From: Aquimarina muelleri DSM 19832
GTDB lineage: Bacteria > Bacteroidota > Bacteroidia > Flavobacteriales > Flavobacteriaceae
Direction: 5' to 3'
Assembly (NCBI RefSeq): GCF_000430665.1
Contig: NZ_AUML01000001.1
Location: 1 to 64,000, forward strand
Length of the DNA stretch: 64,000 nt
A program made the position numbers and the translations under genes. Below, one piece after another: positions 1 to 8,136 of the stretch; the first letter of the stretch is position 1, and every line of letters begins with the position of its first letter. The notes under the pieces were generated by a model that saw nothing but the letters and a program-made list of their open reading frames with translations, had not been told where the DNA came from and did no database searches.

Positions 1-60
1 AAAAAACAAATCGATAAATTTGAATTAAAACCTGATGATTTAGGGTTTAAAACAATCTAA
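1..60 (+). CDS. C-terminal end of an unidentified protein (partial)
   Basis: An open frame enters from the left edge and ends at TAA 58-60, giving 19 residues that finish in DLGFKTI. No family can be recognised from so little. It is in the same frame as the mscS relic that follows, but its residues do not resemble that family, so I treat it as a separate upstream gene. It could equally be part of the same decayed locus. Confidence 0.3.
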   Translation, partial: KKQIDKFELKPDDLGFKTI

Positions 61-61
61 A

Positions 62-336
62 TATCAAAATAAAAAAGTGACGTTAGTCAGAATTTTAAAG
101 ATGTAGAAAATAAGGAAGATGTATTGTTTTTATGGCGGGACTTTGGAGATAGTTCTATTGATTATGAATTAAGGTTTTGGATTAATTCTACTTCTGCTTT
201 AGAAGTAGCTAAAGCTAAAAGTGAAACAATTATGTTAATAAAAGAAGCTTACAAAAATAATAATATTAATATCCCATTCCCTATACGAACTTTGGATTTG
301 CCAAAAGGTTTTGATTTAAAAAAAGAAAACAATTAA
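62..336 (+). pseudogene. Relic of an MscS-type mechanosensitive channel gene (C-terminal part)
   Basis: The open frame from 73 to 336 carries the conserved C-terminal MscS signature: FRDFGDSS-like (LWRDFGDSSIDYELRFWI), then KSETIMLIKEAYKNNNI and the ending IPFPIRTLDLP. MscS proteins are inner-membrane channels that release solutes on hypo-osmotic shock. Here the membrane segments and pore helix are missing. The only in-frame starts are internal (for example TTG 124), and a stop (70-72) lies just upstream. Frame 2 of the preceding 45 bases reads YQNKKVTLVRILKM, which could be the preceding MscS segment displaced by a frameshift. I infer a truncated, frameshifted gene remnant; expression of the 70-residue tail is unlikely to give a channel. 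Confidence 0.6.
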
Positions 337-570
337 AACACAGACAAAATAAAGTGATAGATTGTCTTTTCAATATTATATTAAGAACATATATATATAA
401 CAAAACAATTTTGTATAGAGACTTAATAGCCTCTTTTTAATATTAGCAGATGTAATTCATTATATAATATGAACTTAAATGTTTTGTAAAATTTAAATAC
501 TGATATCAGAAAAATTGAAAAACTTGTATGATATTGTTTTGTTGTTTAAAACTAATGAAGGATGTTATGT
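337..570. other. AT-rich intergenic stretch
   Basis: This stretch of about 230 bp is very AT-rich and has no convincing gene. A small ACAAAA/TTTTGT palindrome lies near 400-416. No promoter of the TAnnTTTG type stood out. Confidence 0.4.
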
Positions 571-670
571 TTAATTCCTAATTGAGAGGCTATTTCGAAG
601 AGGATTGCCTCGAAAACAAAATATTTTTCGGCAGTATATCTCGTGAGTTTACTTCGAGGTTATTGATTAA
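571..670 (+). repeat. Dispersed intergenic repeat, copy A (long form)
   Basis: This copy matches the repeat seen at 4974-5070 and 11024-11120. It has a GAGGC...GCCTC arm pair, a shared AAAACAAAATAT block, CTCGTGAGTTTAC and the right end CGAGGTTATTGATTAA. The left CCACATTGTGG palindrome is replaced here by TTAATTCCTAATTGAG. It sits just ahead of the AI-2E-family permease gene and has been read through as a spurious N-terminal extension of that frame. Confidence 0.75.
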
Positions 671-719
671 TTACAAATTTTTTTATTGTTATAATTTAAC
701 CAAACTAATATCTAATATT

Positions 720-1751
720 ATGAGAAATATTAATCCTAGCATTATTAGACAAATTTTTATATTGCTTTTAATTCTTATTATTGGGGGGCTTATTTTTAGA
801 GAAATATTACCTTATTTTTCGGGTGTTCTTGGAGCAATTACAATTTATGTTTTATTACGTAAATGGATGGTTATTCTTTTAAGAAAGGGTTGGCATCCAG
901 ATATGGCAGCTACAGCATTGTTATTAGGATCGTTTATAGGTATCTTAATGCCAATTGTTGGTATTGTTTTTATGCTAGGAAACAAGGTGGGAGATGTAGT
1001 TAAAAACTCTGAAAAAGTGATTGTTGCATTAAAAAACAGATTAGACACATGGGAATATCAATTAGGATATGATATTAGCTCTCAAATAGATCCCGAATCT
1101 ATATCTTCATGGCTTTCCGAAAGTTTACAAAACTTTGCAGGAGGTACATTTAACGTGTTTATCTCCATCGGAATCATGTATTTCTTATTGTATTATATGT
1201 TTACTAACCGAAGAGAGTTGAAAGAGTCGTTATTTGAATATATACCTATAAATCAAGAAAATTTAAAAATTATAGGTAATGAAAGTCAAAAAATGGTTCG
1301 ATCCAATGCTTTAGGAATACCTTTGGTTGCAATAGTACAAGGAATAGTGGCACTTGTAGGTTTCTTAATTTTTGGGATAGAAGATCCATTATTTTGGTTC
1401 GTGATTGTAACTGTTGGTTCGATGATTCCTTTTATAGGTACTTTGGTAGGAGTTTTGCCTGTGTTTATTTTAACTCTTTCTATGGGTAATACATTTCAGG
1501 CGTGGGGGATTTTACTCTATGGGCTTCTTATAGTAGGCTCTTCTGATAACTTAGTCAGGTTATATGTCTTAAAAAGGTTAGATAATGTACATCCAATAAT
1601 AACTTTAATAGGAGTTGTTGTCGGGGTCCCGTTATTTGGATTTATCGGGCTTATTTTTGGACCGTTATTAATTAGTTTGTTTCTTATTGTAGTACAAATT
1701 TATAAATCCGAATATGGGAAATCAAATTATAAAGGAGAAGGAGAGTTGTAA
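720..1751 (+). CDS. AI-2E transporter family (PerM/YdiK-type) inner-membrane permease
   Basis: A 343-residue polytopic membrane protein with about eight hydrophobic segments. The paired N-terminal segments (from about residue 11), a soluble middle part with LDTWEYQLGYDISSQ, and the C-terminal GSMIPFIGTLVGVLPV and FGFIGLIFGPLLISL motifs are typical of the AI-2E exporter superfamily. Members have been linked to export of autoinducer-2 or other small solutes and to Na+/H+ antiport; the substrate here cannot be told. The frame is open from 582, but bases 582-670 are the dispersed intergenic repeat. I therefore chose ATG 720, which gives the usual family length and an N-terminus directly before the first membrane segment. 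Confidence 0.85.
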   Translation: MRNINPSIIRQIFILLLILIIGGLIFREILPYFSGVLGAITIYVLLRKWMVILLRKGWHPDMAATALLLGSFIGILMPIVGIVFMLGNKVGDVVKNSEKVIVALKNRLDTWEYQLGYDISSQIDPESISSWLSESLQNFAGGTFNVFISIGIMYFLLYYMFTNRRELKESLFEYIPINQENLKIIGNESQKMVRSNALGIPLVAIVQGIVALVGFLIFGIEDPLFWFVIVTVGSMIPFIGTLVGVLPVFILTLSMGNTFQAWGILLYGLLIVGSSDNLVRLYVLKRLDNVHPIITLIGVVVGVPLFGFIGLIFGPLLISLFLIVVQIYKSEYGKSNYKGEGEL

Positions 1752-1799
1752 ATAATACAATAGGTGGTGTTAAAAGTCTTATTATCAAAAATTTAAATC

Positions 1800-2222
1800 A
1801 TGAAACTTGTAGGTTTTTTAGCTGTTTTTATATTTACTATAAATTATAGTTCGGTTGCACAAGAAAAAGTTCCTAATGCTGTTAAGCAATCTTTTCAAGA
1901 AAAATATCCTGGTGAAAATGATCCAGATTGGCATAAAGATAAAAATGGATATTACGAATCTAATTTCAAAAAAAAAGGTAAGCATTTTCGGGCAGATTTT
2001 GATGCTTCAGGAAATTGGATAGAGACAGAAAGGAGTATGAAAAAGAAAAATTTATCAGAAGCTATAAAAGAAAAAATAAAACAAAATTTTAAGGATTATA
2101 AAATTGTAGAAATAGAAGAAGTGGATCATTATTTAAAAGGAAGATTCTACGATGTTGAATTTAAAATTGATGGAAAAAAACAAGATGTTGAGTTTGATGA
2201 AAGCGGAAAAATAATTAATTAA
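1800..2222 (+). CDS. Secreted PepSY-like domain protein
   Basis: This 140-residue protein starts with a cleavable signal peptide (residues 1-21, ending SVAQ). Two similar halves follow, each with the pattern of a PepSY-like (BLIP-fold, formerly DUF2874) unit: VPNAVKQSFQEKYPG...WHKDKNGYYESNFKKKGK...FDASGNWIETE, and then SEAIKEKIKQNF...YDVEFKIDGKKQDVEFDESGKI. Such proteins are common in the flavobacterial periplasm, and their biochemical role is not established. The gene starts 48 nt after the AI-2E permease stop and may be cotranscribed with it. The stop codon abuts a 163-bp inverted-repeat element. Confidence 0.8.
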   Translation: MKLVGFLAVFIFTINYSSVAQEKVPNAVKQSFQEKYPGENDPDWHKDKNGYYESNFKKKGKHFRADFDASGNWIETERSMKKKNLSEAIKEKIKQNFKDYKIVEIEEVDHYLKGRFYDVEFKIDGKKQDVEFDESGKIIN

Positions 2223-2384
2223 TACGATTTACGAATAAAAATCTCGCATATAATCGCATTCTTTTTCTACTATATTTTCTTCATAAAATGAAACAATAGC
2301 TATGGCTATTCTTTAATTTGATTCATCAATCTAGCGAAAAACCTTTGCAATTATTTATACGCAATTCTCATCCGTAAATCGTAT
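2222..2384. repeat. 163-bp imperfect inverted-repeat element (MITE-like or long hairpin)
   Basis: The ends are a perfect 12-bp inverted pair, ATACGATTTACG (2222-2233) and CGTAAATCGTAT (2373-2384). The centre is the hairpin AATAGC-TATG-GCTATT (2295-2310), centred within 1 nt of the midpoint of the ends. The intervening arms pair imperfectly along most of their length. No reading frame is apparent. It may be a miniature inverted-repeat transposable element, or a long RNA hairpin in the 3' region of the PepSY-like gene. Confidence 0.6.
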
Positions 2385-3016
2385 GAGTATGTTCGAAATT
2401 TTGATAATAAAAAAACAGTAGATATAAATATGCTGCTTTCTGTTAGTATTTTTTATCGATACTTGATCTTTAGAGTTACTTCATTAAAAATTAAACTAAA
2501 GATAGTTTGTTAGTAACAATACTCTTATAATTAAAAAAATGTTCTTTACCCCATGTTTTTAAAAAACAGGTAAAGGGTGGCAATAAAATGTTTGAAATAA
2601 TTATTAATAGAGAGCTATTCTTTTAGTTTTTACAGTTAAAATTTAAAATTATAGGTTATTATAAAAGGAAGTATTTTTTGATTGTTAAATTAGTACTTCC
2701 ATATCATTTTTAAGGTGTGTTTCCTGCTTTTGCATCGCACATAATAAAAGCTTTTTACATTCACATATTTTACACAGGTCTGTTTTTACAGTTATTCTCT
2801 TTTTGATCATATCAAATATTTTTTATAAAAGATGCTAATTTTTAATGATGAATATTAATCCTATTGATTAAATCAAAAACAATTCTGGATTCTTAAATTT
2901 TTATAATGAAATGTTAAAGTAGTAAATGAGTTAATGTTTATTTCTTTTGAACAAAGCGAAGCTTTAAAGCAGTAGTAGTTTTACAGTGAAATAATTGATT
3001 ATACAAATTTAATAAT
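2385..3016. other. Long AT-rich intergenic region with one strong hairpin
   Basis: About 630 bp with no gene of normal size. A nested hairpin lies at 2544-2575, with CTTTACC/GGTAAAG outer arms and TGTTTTT/AAAAACA inner arms. It lacks a clear terminal T-run on either strand. No recognisable RNA family. Confidence 0.4.
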
Positions 3017-3118
3017 ATGGATTTACATTTAATACTAATATTCGTGAGTGGGTTTGCATCTGGTATTATAACAATAGTTACGAAGGAATCTTTTACAAGA
3101 AAATCAAATAACAACTAA
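3017..3118 (+). CDS. Possible 33-residue single-span membrane peptide
   Basis: The frame ATG 3017 to TAA 3116-3118 encodes a peptide beginning MDLHLILIFVSGFASGIITIV and ending with a basic, polar tail (KESFTRKSNNN). The first 21 residues could span a membrane, and the positively charged tail would favour a cytoplasmic C-terminus. No clear ribosome-binding site is visible, and I do not recognise the sequence. The peptide lies 87 nt ahead of the DUF2383 gene on the same strand, so it could be a small leader gene of that unit or chance. Confidence 0.3.
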   Translation: MDLHLILIFVSGFASGIITIVTKESFTRKSNNN

Positions 3119-3205
3119 TTTATATTAATAATTATTTAACCGTAATAGAGATGTTAAAGGATATGCATCTTTAAATAACTATCCATAATTTAAAAAAATA
3201 AAATT

Positions 3206-3655
3206 ATGAAAACATACACTGAAGAAGTAGGAAACAAATTGAATGATTTATTAGAAAAAACCTATGATGCAGAGAAAGGCTTTAAGAAAGCAGCGGAAAA
3301 TGTAGAACATTTTGCTTTAAAAAATTATTTTAACCAAAAGGCTCAACAGCGTTATGATTTTGGTCATGAATTAAAAACAGAAATTAAATCTTTTGGACAA
3401 GAGGTTGATAAAGGAGGAAGTATAACAGGAGGCTTGCATAGAACATGGATGGATATAAAATCTTTGGTATCTGTAGACAGTGAAGAAGGAATGCTAGAAG
3501 AAGCTATCCGAGGAGAAGAAGCATCGATAAAGGAATATAATGAAGTGCTTACTGAAACTTCTCTACCACCAAGTACACAAACTGTTTTAACGCAACAAAA
3601 AAATAAAATTGTTAGTGGTCTGTCTAATATTAGAACTTTAGAAGATCTAAAATAG
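3206..3655 (+). CDS. PA2169 family four-helix-bundle protein (DUF2383)
   Basis: A 149-residue, almost entirely helical soluble protein. The start KTYTEEVGNKLNDLLEKTYDAEKGFKKAAENV, the middle block containing GGSITGGLHRTWMDIKSLV, and the pattern EEGMLEEAIRGEEASIKEYNEVL all match the DUF2383/PA2169 family, a ferritin-like helical bundle. Family members are often found next to stress and envelope genes; no reaction is established. ATG 3206 is preceded by an A-rich stretch. The gene is followed by a good intrinsic terminator at 3683-3740, so it is a monocistronic unit or ends one. Confidence 0.85.
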   Translation: MKTYTEEVGNKLNDLLEKTYDAEKGFKKAAENVEHFALKNYFNQKAQQRYDFGHELKTEIKSFGQEVDKGGSITGGLHRTWMDIKSLVSVDSEEGMLEEAIRGEEASIKEYNEVLTETSLPPSTQTVLTQQKNKIVSGLSNIRTLEDLK

Positions 3656-3682
3656 TTTTTAGTTCACCTATTTAGGTGTCAT

Positions 3683-3740
3683 AAAAATCACCAGAAAAGC
3701 TTACTTATTTTTATTTGTTAGCTGTTTTGGTGATTTTTTG
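3683..3740 (+). terminator. Intrinsic (bidirectional) terminator after the DUF2383 gene
   Basis: The arms AAAAATCACCAGAAAAGC and GCTGTTTTGGTGATTTTTT form a long stem that ends in a T-run. The left arm begins with an A-run, so it could also stop transcription from the converging DUF748 gene on the minus strand. Confidence 0.8.
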
Positions 3741-3888
3741 GGTTATAATAAAAATCATAACGAATGAGTATAAATCAAGGATGAATAAAAGAGTTTTAAT
3801 GATGGTGTTAAATAATTTTTATTAGTAGTTTTATAAAACTACTAATAAGAATTCAATAGAAAATATAGCTTTCTTGAACTCCTTCTTG

Positions 3889-4971
3889 TTACTTGTTTTT
3901 TTGTATATCCTCAAAATTAATACTATTATCTATTGCTCCTTTAAAAGCTTTTACCCAAGCATTTTTAAAAATATTAAAAACTGTAGGCCATACTTTAGTT
4001 GTAACATTATTTAAATCCCCTTCTAATGGTACCTTTGTTGCCAAAGTATTATTTTTTTGGTTCTTTAATATAAATTTAAAAACACCAACAAAACCTTCCC
4101 ATAAAGTCTCTAAGAAAGAATCTTGTTTGTTAAGTAATTTTATATTTTTAAACATAGGTTTTATATATCCTTTTAAATACCCATTTGAAATTGCTATTTC
4201 GCTATATATATTATAGCTACCACTATCAAAGTCAATGCCTGCATAATAATCTGTTAAATCATTGAGAGATGTTATATTGGCATTCTCTAACGAAAAAGAA
4301 AGATCTATATCAGGAATTTGTTTCACTAAGTCCATTTTTCCTTCTAGCTTAACATCTCCTTTTCCTATAGATGTAGCGGTAGCATAAACAGAAGAAGGTA
4401 ATTTTTTGTCATCACGAACTACGTTCCTAAGGTTTTTAGCTTTAAGATTAATTTGATTTAGTTGTAAATCAATATCAGGTTTTGCAGATAATTGTAAAAA
4501 AGCTATTTTTCCATTATTTATTTCTAGTGTATTAATATCAATAGGAACTAAATTGGTTAGAGCCTTAGACCAATCCTCAAGCTCTGGATCTTTTACATTT
4601 TCTTTTTTTTGATCCTCAAATACATAAATCAATTCTGGTTTGATTATACTTATCTCACTCACAATTTTACCTTTAAATAAAGATTTCCATTCTATAGAGA
4701 TATCTGATTTTTCAAATTTTAAAAACGGAATCTGAGAGGAGGCATCTATTTTATTAAGGTATAGTCCTTTGATCTGATAGGCTCCCCGTATTAAAGAAAT
4801 ATTAACACCTTCGATTTGACCATAATATCCAGGAATATCAGATAGAACATTATTTACATATTTTTTTACTAAATATGGCATTGACAGCCTTATGATGATT
4901 AGTAAAGTTATGATTGTAATAGGAATACCATATCGCTTTTTTCTTAGATTTCTTTTGTTACTTTTATTCAT
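3889..4971 (-). CDS. DUF748 / AsmA-like membrane-anchored protein
   Basis: A 360-residue protein with a basic N-terminus, one membrane span (about residues 15-34) and a large extracytoplasmic part. Features such as INVSLIRGAYQIKGLYLNKI, repeated beta-strand-like segments (ISIIKPELIYVFED, LEINNGKIAFLQL) and LEGKMDLVKQIPDIDLSFSLENANI fit the DUF748 family. This belongs to the AsmA/TamB-type bridge-like proteins implicated in outer-membrane lipid homeostasis. It lies downstream of a second, longer paralogue (5094-6656) on the same strand, separated only by a copy of the intergenic repeat, so the pair may be cotranscribed. The role is inferred from family only. Confidence 0.75.
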   Translation of the reverse strand: MNKSNKRNLRKKRYGIPITIITLLIIIRLSMPYLVKKYVNNVLSDIPGYYGQIEGVNISLIRGAYQIKGLYLNKIDASSQIPFLKFEKSDISIEWKSLFKGKIVSEISIIKPELIYVFEDQKKENVKDPELEDWSKALTNLVPIDINTLEINNGKIAFLQLSAKPDIDLQLNQINLKAKNLRNVVRDDKKLPSSVYATATSIGKGDVKLEGKMDLVKQIPDIDLSFSLENANITSLNDLTDYYAGIDFDSGSYNIYSEIAISNGYLKGYIKPMFKNIKLLNKQDSFLETLWEGFVGVFKFILKNQKNNTLATKVPLEGDLNNVTTKVWPTVFNIFKNAWVKAFKGAIDNSINFEDIQKNK

Positions 4972-4973
4972 TT

Positions 4974-5070
4974 AATCCACATTGTAGAGTTTACTTTTCT
5001 GAGGCTTGCCTCAAAAACAAAATATATTTTTGGAAGTACACCTCGTGAGTTTACTCTGAGGTTATTGATT
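4974..5070 (+). repeat. Dispersed intergenic repeat, copy B (long form)
   Basis: The left end is AATCCACATTGTAGAG. It is followed by GAGGCTTGCCTC, the AAAAACAAAATATATTTT block, CCTCGTGAGTTTACTC and the right end GAGGTTATTGATT. It lies between the two AsmA-like genes in opposite orientation to them, within 3 nt of the start codon of the downstream gene. Confidence 0.8.
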
Positions 5071-5093
5071 TTTTTCTAATATTATTACTAATT

Positions 5094-6656
5094 TTATTTT
5101 TTTCCATTGCCTGCAACCACATCTTTTAATCCATCACGAATACTTATCCATAGAAAATTAAAAAAGGACTTCGTTTGATCTCTTTCTATTTCAATTTTTC
5201 CAAATCGATACCCATTGCTATCTGTTTTAGAGCCATCATTTACCAATAGGTTGGCTAAAGCTGTGAAAGTTTTGTTTATTTTTAAGGCATCTTTTTTTAA
5301 GATTACAAATTCAAAATCCTGATATTTCATTTTCATATCCCCTATGGATCTTTTATCATTTCCACTGATAGTAAAATAAGCTTCACTTACTTTACCTTTG
5401 GCTCTGGATCGTAAATTATTTTCTAAAAAAGAATTGATGCTTTTTGATGTAAAATTTTTAAAACTTCCTGAAGCGGTGAAATTATCTTGAGTTGTCTCTG
5501 TTTTAAATCTTAAATCTAGTGCAACAGCCGCTTCTCCCATAAATACAGCACTGCTATTTATTTTTATATTTTCATTTTTTTTATTCGCACTTGATAAAGC
5601 TATAGATGTATTAATATTCTCAAAATATATTCTTCCTGCCTCTGTGTGATAATGTACAAGCTCTTCGTATCCAACAAAACCATCGATTACCTCTATTTTT
5701 GGTATATGTATATTAAAATTTAATTGTTTTAACATTTTGCCATATAGCGGTTTATATGTTTTGTTATCTGGTATTAATTTATCCCTATATAATTCTAGTA
5801 TAGGTTGTTTAATTTTACTGCTGTCAGCCTTAAAAAATAAATTGCCTTTATTGTTAGAGTAGTAGTGATAATTATATAATTCTAAGACAGGAATGGATAA
5901 ATAAACATGATCTCTTTCTGTTTGGATTTTGTTAGATAAGTTACGTTTATCATATTTGGTTTTTATCTCTACTTTTTTAGCAAGTACATTATTTTTATCA
6001 AAATAGATATCATCTATAATAAGGTTATCAAACTGGTTTAATATTACGTTTAATTTTTTAAAGTTAGCATTAATATTGTGATAACGAAATGGAATTTTTT
6101 TTAACAAAGTGTGATTGTCTGTTCCAAAATCTGTTATCTTAATATTAAATTTTTTAATATCTAATTTGAGTGTGTTACTTGGTTTTTCAAAGACAGAAAT
6201 TTTTCCGTTTTGTATTGTTAATTCATTAATGTTAAAAGAAGAAAATCCTGGGTTTTTAATTGATTTTTTAGAAATACTACTAATATTGGTATTAGAATAT
6301 TTATAAATTTCAGGCTCTTTTAAAGTAACATTAGATATACGTATATTTTTTTTTGTAATGTATGGCAAATACTCAAACCTAAGAACAGATAGTTCTTCTA
6401 ATTTTATTTTAGTGTAATGTAAAGAATCCTTTGAATAAAAATGTATCACAGGCTTCTGTATAGATACATTTCCATTGATCCATTCTGTATTTAAGTCTGA
6501 ATATTCGATATTTATATTATCTGGTAAGCCTGTATCCAAAAAATTCTCTACAGTTATAGTAAGCCATGCTTTAATCAAAAAATACATCAGTACTATCAAA
6601 AAGACTATTGTTAATAACACAATGATTAATCGCTTTTTTTTGAGAGTATAATTCAT
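5094..6656 (-). CDS. AsmA-like (DUF748-related) membrane-anchored protein
   Basis: A 520-residue protein with a lysine/arginine-rich start, one membrane span (about residues 8-30) and a long periplasmic region of short beta-strand repeats (for example LTIQNGKISVFEKPSNTLKLDIKKFNIKI). Near the C-terminus NSFLENNLRSRAKGKVSEAYFTISGNDKRSIGDMKM resembles the closing region of DUF748/AsmA-like proteins. It shares its architecture with the next gene (3889-4971), although it is longer, suggesting duplication. It probably acts in the cell envelope, perhaps in lipid transport or remodelling; this is inference. The gene starts 355 nt from the divergent SRAP-like gene. Confidence 0.7.
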   Translation of the reverse strand: MNYTLKKKRLIIVLLTIVFLIVLMYFLIKAWLTITVENFLDTGLPDNINIEYSDLNTEWINGNVSIQKPVIHFYSKDSLHYTKIKLEELSVLRFEYLPYITKKNIRISNVTLKEPEIYKYSNTNISSISKKSIKNPGFSSFNINELTIQNGKISVFEKPSNTLKLDIKKFNIKITDFGTDNHTLLKKIPFRYHNINANFKKLNVILNQFDNLIIDDIYFDKNNVLAKKVEIKTKYDKRNLSNKIQTERDHVYLSIPVLELYNYHYYSNNKGNLFFKADSSKIKQPILELYRDKLIPDNKTYKPLYGKMLKQLNFNIHIPKIEVIDGFVGYEELVHYHTEAGRIYFENINTSIALSSANKKNENIKINSSAVFMGEAAVALDLRFKTETTQDNFTASGSFKNFTSKSINSFLENNLRSRAKGKVSEAYFTISGNDKRSIGDMKMKYQDFEFVILKKDALKINKTFTALANLLVNDGSKTDSNGYRFGKIEIERDQTKSFFNFLWISIRDGLKDVVAGNGKK

Positions 6657-7011
6657 AGGATATTTTTTTATCTTAAATAGCCTATTAAGTTACTATAAAT
6701 ACTAGATAAATGTTGCTTCATATAAAATCAAGATTAACTCTTTTGATATACTTTGAAGTAGATAGATTAATAATAAAACAGATTTTTGTGACAAAATTAG
6801 TTGATTATGAGTTGATTTTTGGAGATGTTTAGATTTAAGTTTTTTCTTTTTTTAGAGCCTAATTGTATTTCGTCTATATTTTTTCAAATTGATGATAACG
6901 GTTTCTTTTTAAATTATAATCAAATGCGTTATTATTTAAACCATACACGATAACTTAATAGCCAGAATCTGTATTACTTGCATAACTATAATAAGAAGTG
7001 TAATTATGGAT

Positions 7012-7713
7012 ATGTACAATAAAGTTTCGAATACAGCAGAAAGAAAAATGATAGAGAATGAATTTGGTGTAACTTTTAAATTTCCCAAATTATATAAGCC
7101 TTCTCCTGTAATAAATGGGGCAGAAGAAGCTACTTTATCTATTATAACCATGGAAAATCCTGATATTATATCCTATGGTATTTGGGGTATTTTACCAAAT
7201 GATTATAAAGATGAATGGATGGATTTTCAGAACGTATTAAGCACACTAAGTGTAAATAAAAAAAACTTAAATAGAGATTTTTTATTCAAAAAACCCTTTC
7301 GTTACAGAAGATGTCTTATTATTGTTACCGGATTTTTTATCAATCACTTACACAATGGACACTTATATCCATATTATGTTTACTTGAACACTAAAAAACC
7401 ATTTTGTCTTGCAGGAGTGTATAACACTCTGGATGATGGGTTTTTAACATGTTCTATTGTTGTGACAAATACATTTGGTGTTATTAACAAAATTCAAAAT
7501 ATAAATTCAAAAATGCCTGTAGTTGTTCCTAAGGATTTATATAAACTATGGTTAAATCAAGATTCTACCTCAGAGCAATTAAATGATCTTATTGTGCCTA
7601 GTAGTTTAAAGTTTCAAGCACACCCTATTGCCAAAGAATTCTTTAAAAATGGGATTTCTTATGAGTCTATGCTGGAACCTGTGTATTATAAAGATATTCC
7701 TAATAGATTATAA
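7012..7713 (+). CDS. SRAP/YedK-family protein lacking the catalytic residues
   Basis: A 233-residue member of the SOS response-associated peptidase (HMCES/YedK) family. It matches at YGIWGILPNDY, RRCLIIVTGFF, YYVYLNTKKPFCLAGVYNT, TCSIVVTNTF and KMPVVVP. Active SRAP proteins begin Met-Cys, and the cysteine cross-links abasic sites in single-stranded DNA. Here the aligned start is Met-Tyr (TAC), the Glu of the GFYEW motif is replaced (GFFIN), and the His of IHxRMP is Asn or Ser (INSKMP). ATG 7006 is an alternative start adding Met-Asp; I chose 7012 because it fits the family start. It may be a non-catalytic DNA-binding derivative. It converges with the YdhR-like gene. Confidence 0.7.
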   Translation: MYNKVSNTAERKMIENEFGVTFKFPKLYKPSPVINGAEEATLSIITMENPDIISYGIWGILPNDYKDEWMDFQNVLSTLSVNKKNLNRDFLFKKPFRYRRCLIIVTGFFINHLHNGHLYPYYVYLNTKKPFCLAGVYNTLDDGFLTCSIVVTNTFGVINKIQNINSKMPVVVPKDLYKLWLNQDSTSEQLNDLIVPSSLKFQAHPIAKEFFKNGISYESMLEPVYYKDIPNRL

Positions 7714-7718
7714 TATTG

Positions 7719-8039
7719 TTATATGAAATTGTTGCATTGAAGGGTATAGTTTAAAGAACTTATATCTATTTTTAAAGTTTTAGGGATTATCCCATACCTT
7801 AGACCAACACCTTTTATTAAAAAACCTTTGAGATATTGTTCTGCAGATTGTGTGTTCTGAAATATATAGATTCCTCCCACAGTATTTGTTATCTCATTTG
7901 AATGACAAAATAAGGATATCAGACCTTCTGTTTGTATTAATTCTTTTTTACGATTTTCTATTAATACATATAGTTCTTTTATAGATAATTTGGACTGAAA
8001 ATTTAAATTAATAATCGCTTTCTCTTCTTTCATAACCAT
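7719..8039 (-). CDS. YdhR-like putative monooxygenase (ABM-type fold)
   Basis: A 106-residue protein with the pattern of the YdhR family: an initial strand (AIINLNFQSKLS), a helix, EGLISLFCHSNEITNTVGGIYIFQNTQSAEQYLKGFL, and a final strand region (LKIDISSLNY). YdhR-type proteins are small dimeric alpha/beta-barrel proteins resembling antibiotic-biosynthesis monooxygenases; substrates are unknown. It converges on the SRAP-like gene with 5 nt between the stops and is upstream of the AraC gene 8137-9156 on the same strand. ATG 8039 and the in-frame ATG 8033 are both possible starts. Confidence 0.65.
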   Translation of the reverse strand: MVMKEEKAIINLNFQSKLSIKELYVLIENRKKELIQTEGLISLFCHSNEITNTVGGIYIFQNTQSAEQYLKGFLIKGVGLRYGIIPKTLKIDISSLNYTLQCNNFI

Positions 8040-8136
8040 TTATTCTAATTTGGATTAGGGAGATAAATCTTGTATCGAGATTATAAATCGAAACAACTGC
8101 AGGAATATGTTTTGAAAATGATATTTTACTAATAAA

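Noticed and set aside
582..719. N-terminal extension of the AI-2E family permease
   Set aside because: The extra 46 codons are mostly the dispersed intergenic repeat, and ATG 720 gives the normal family length.
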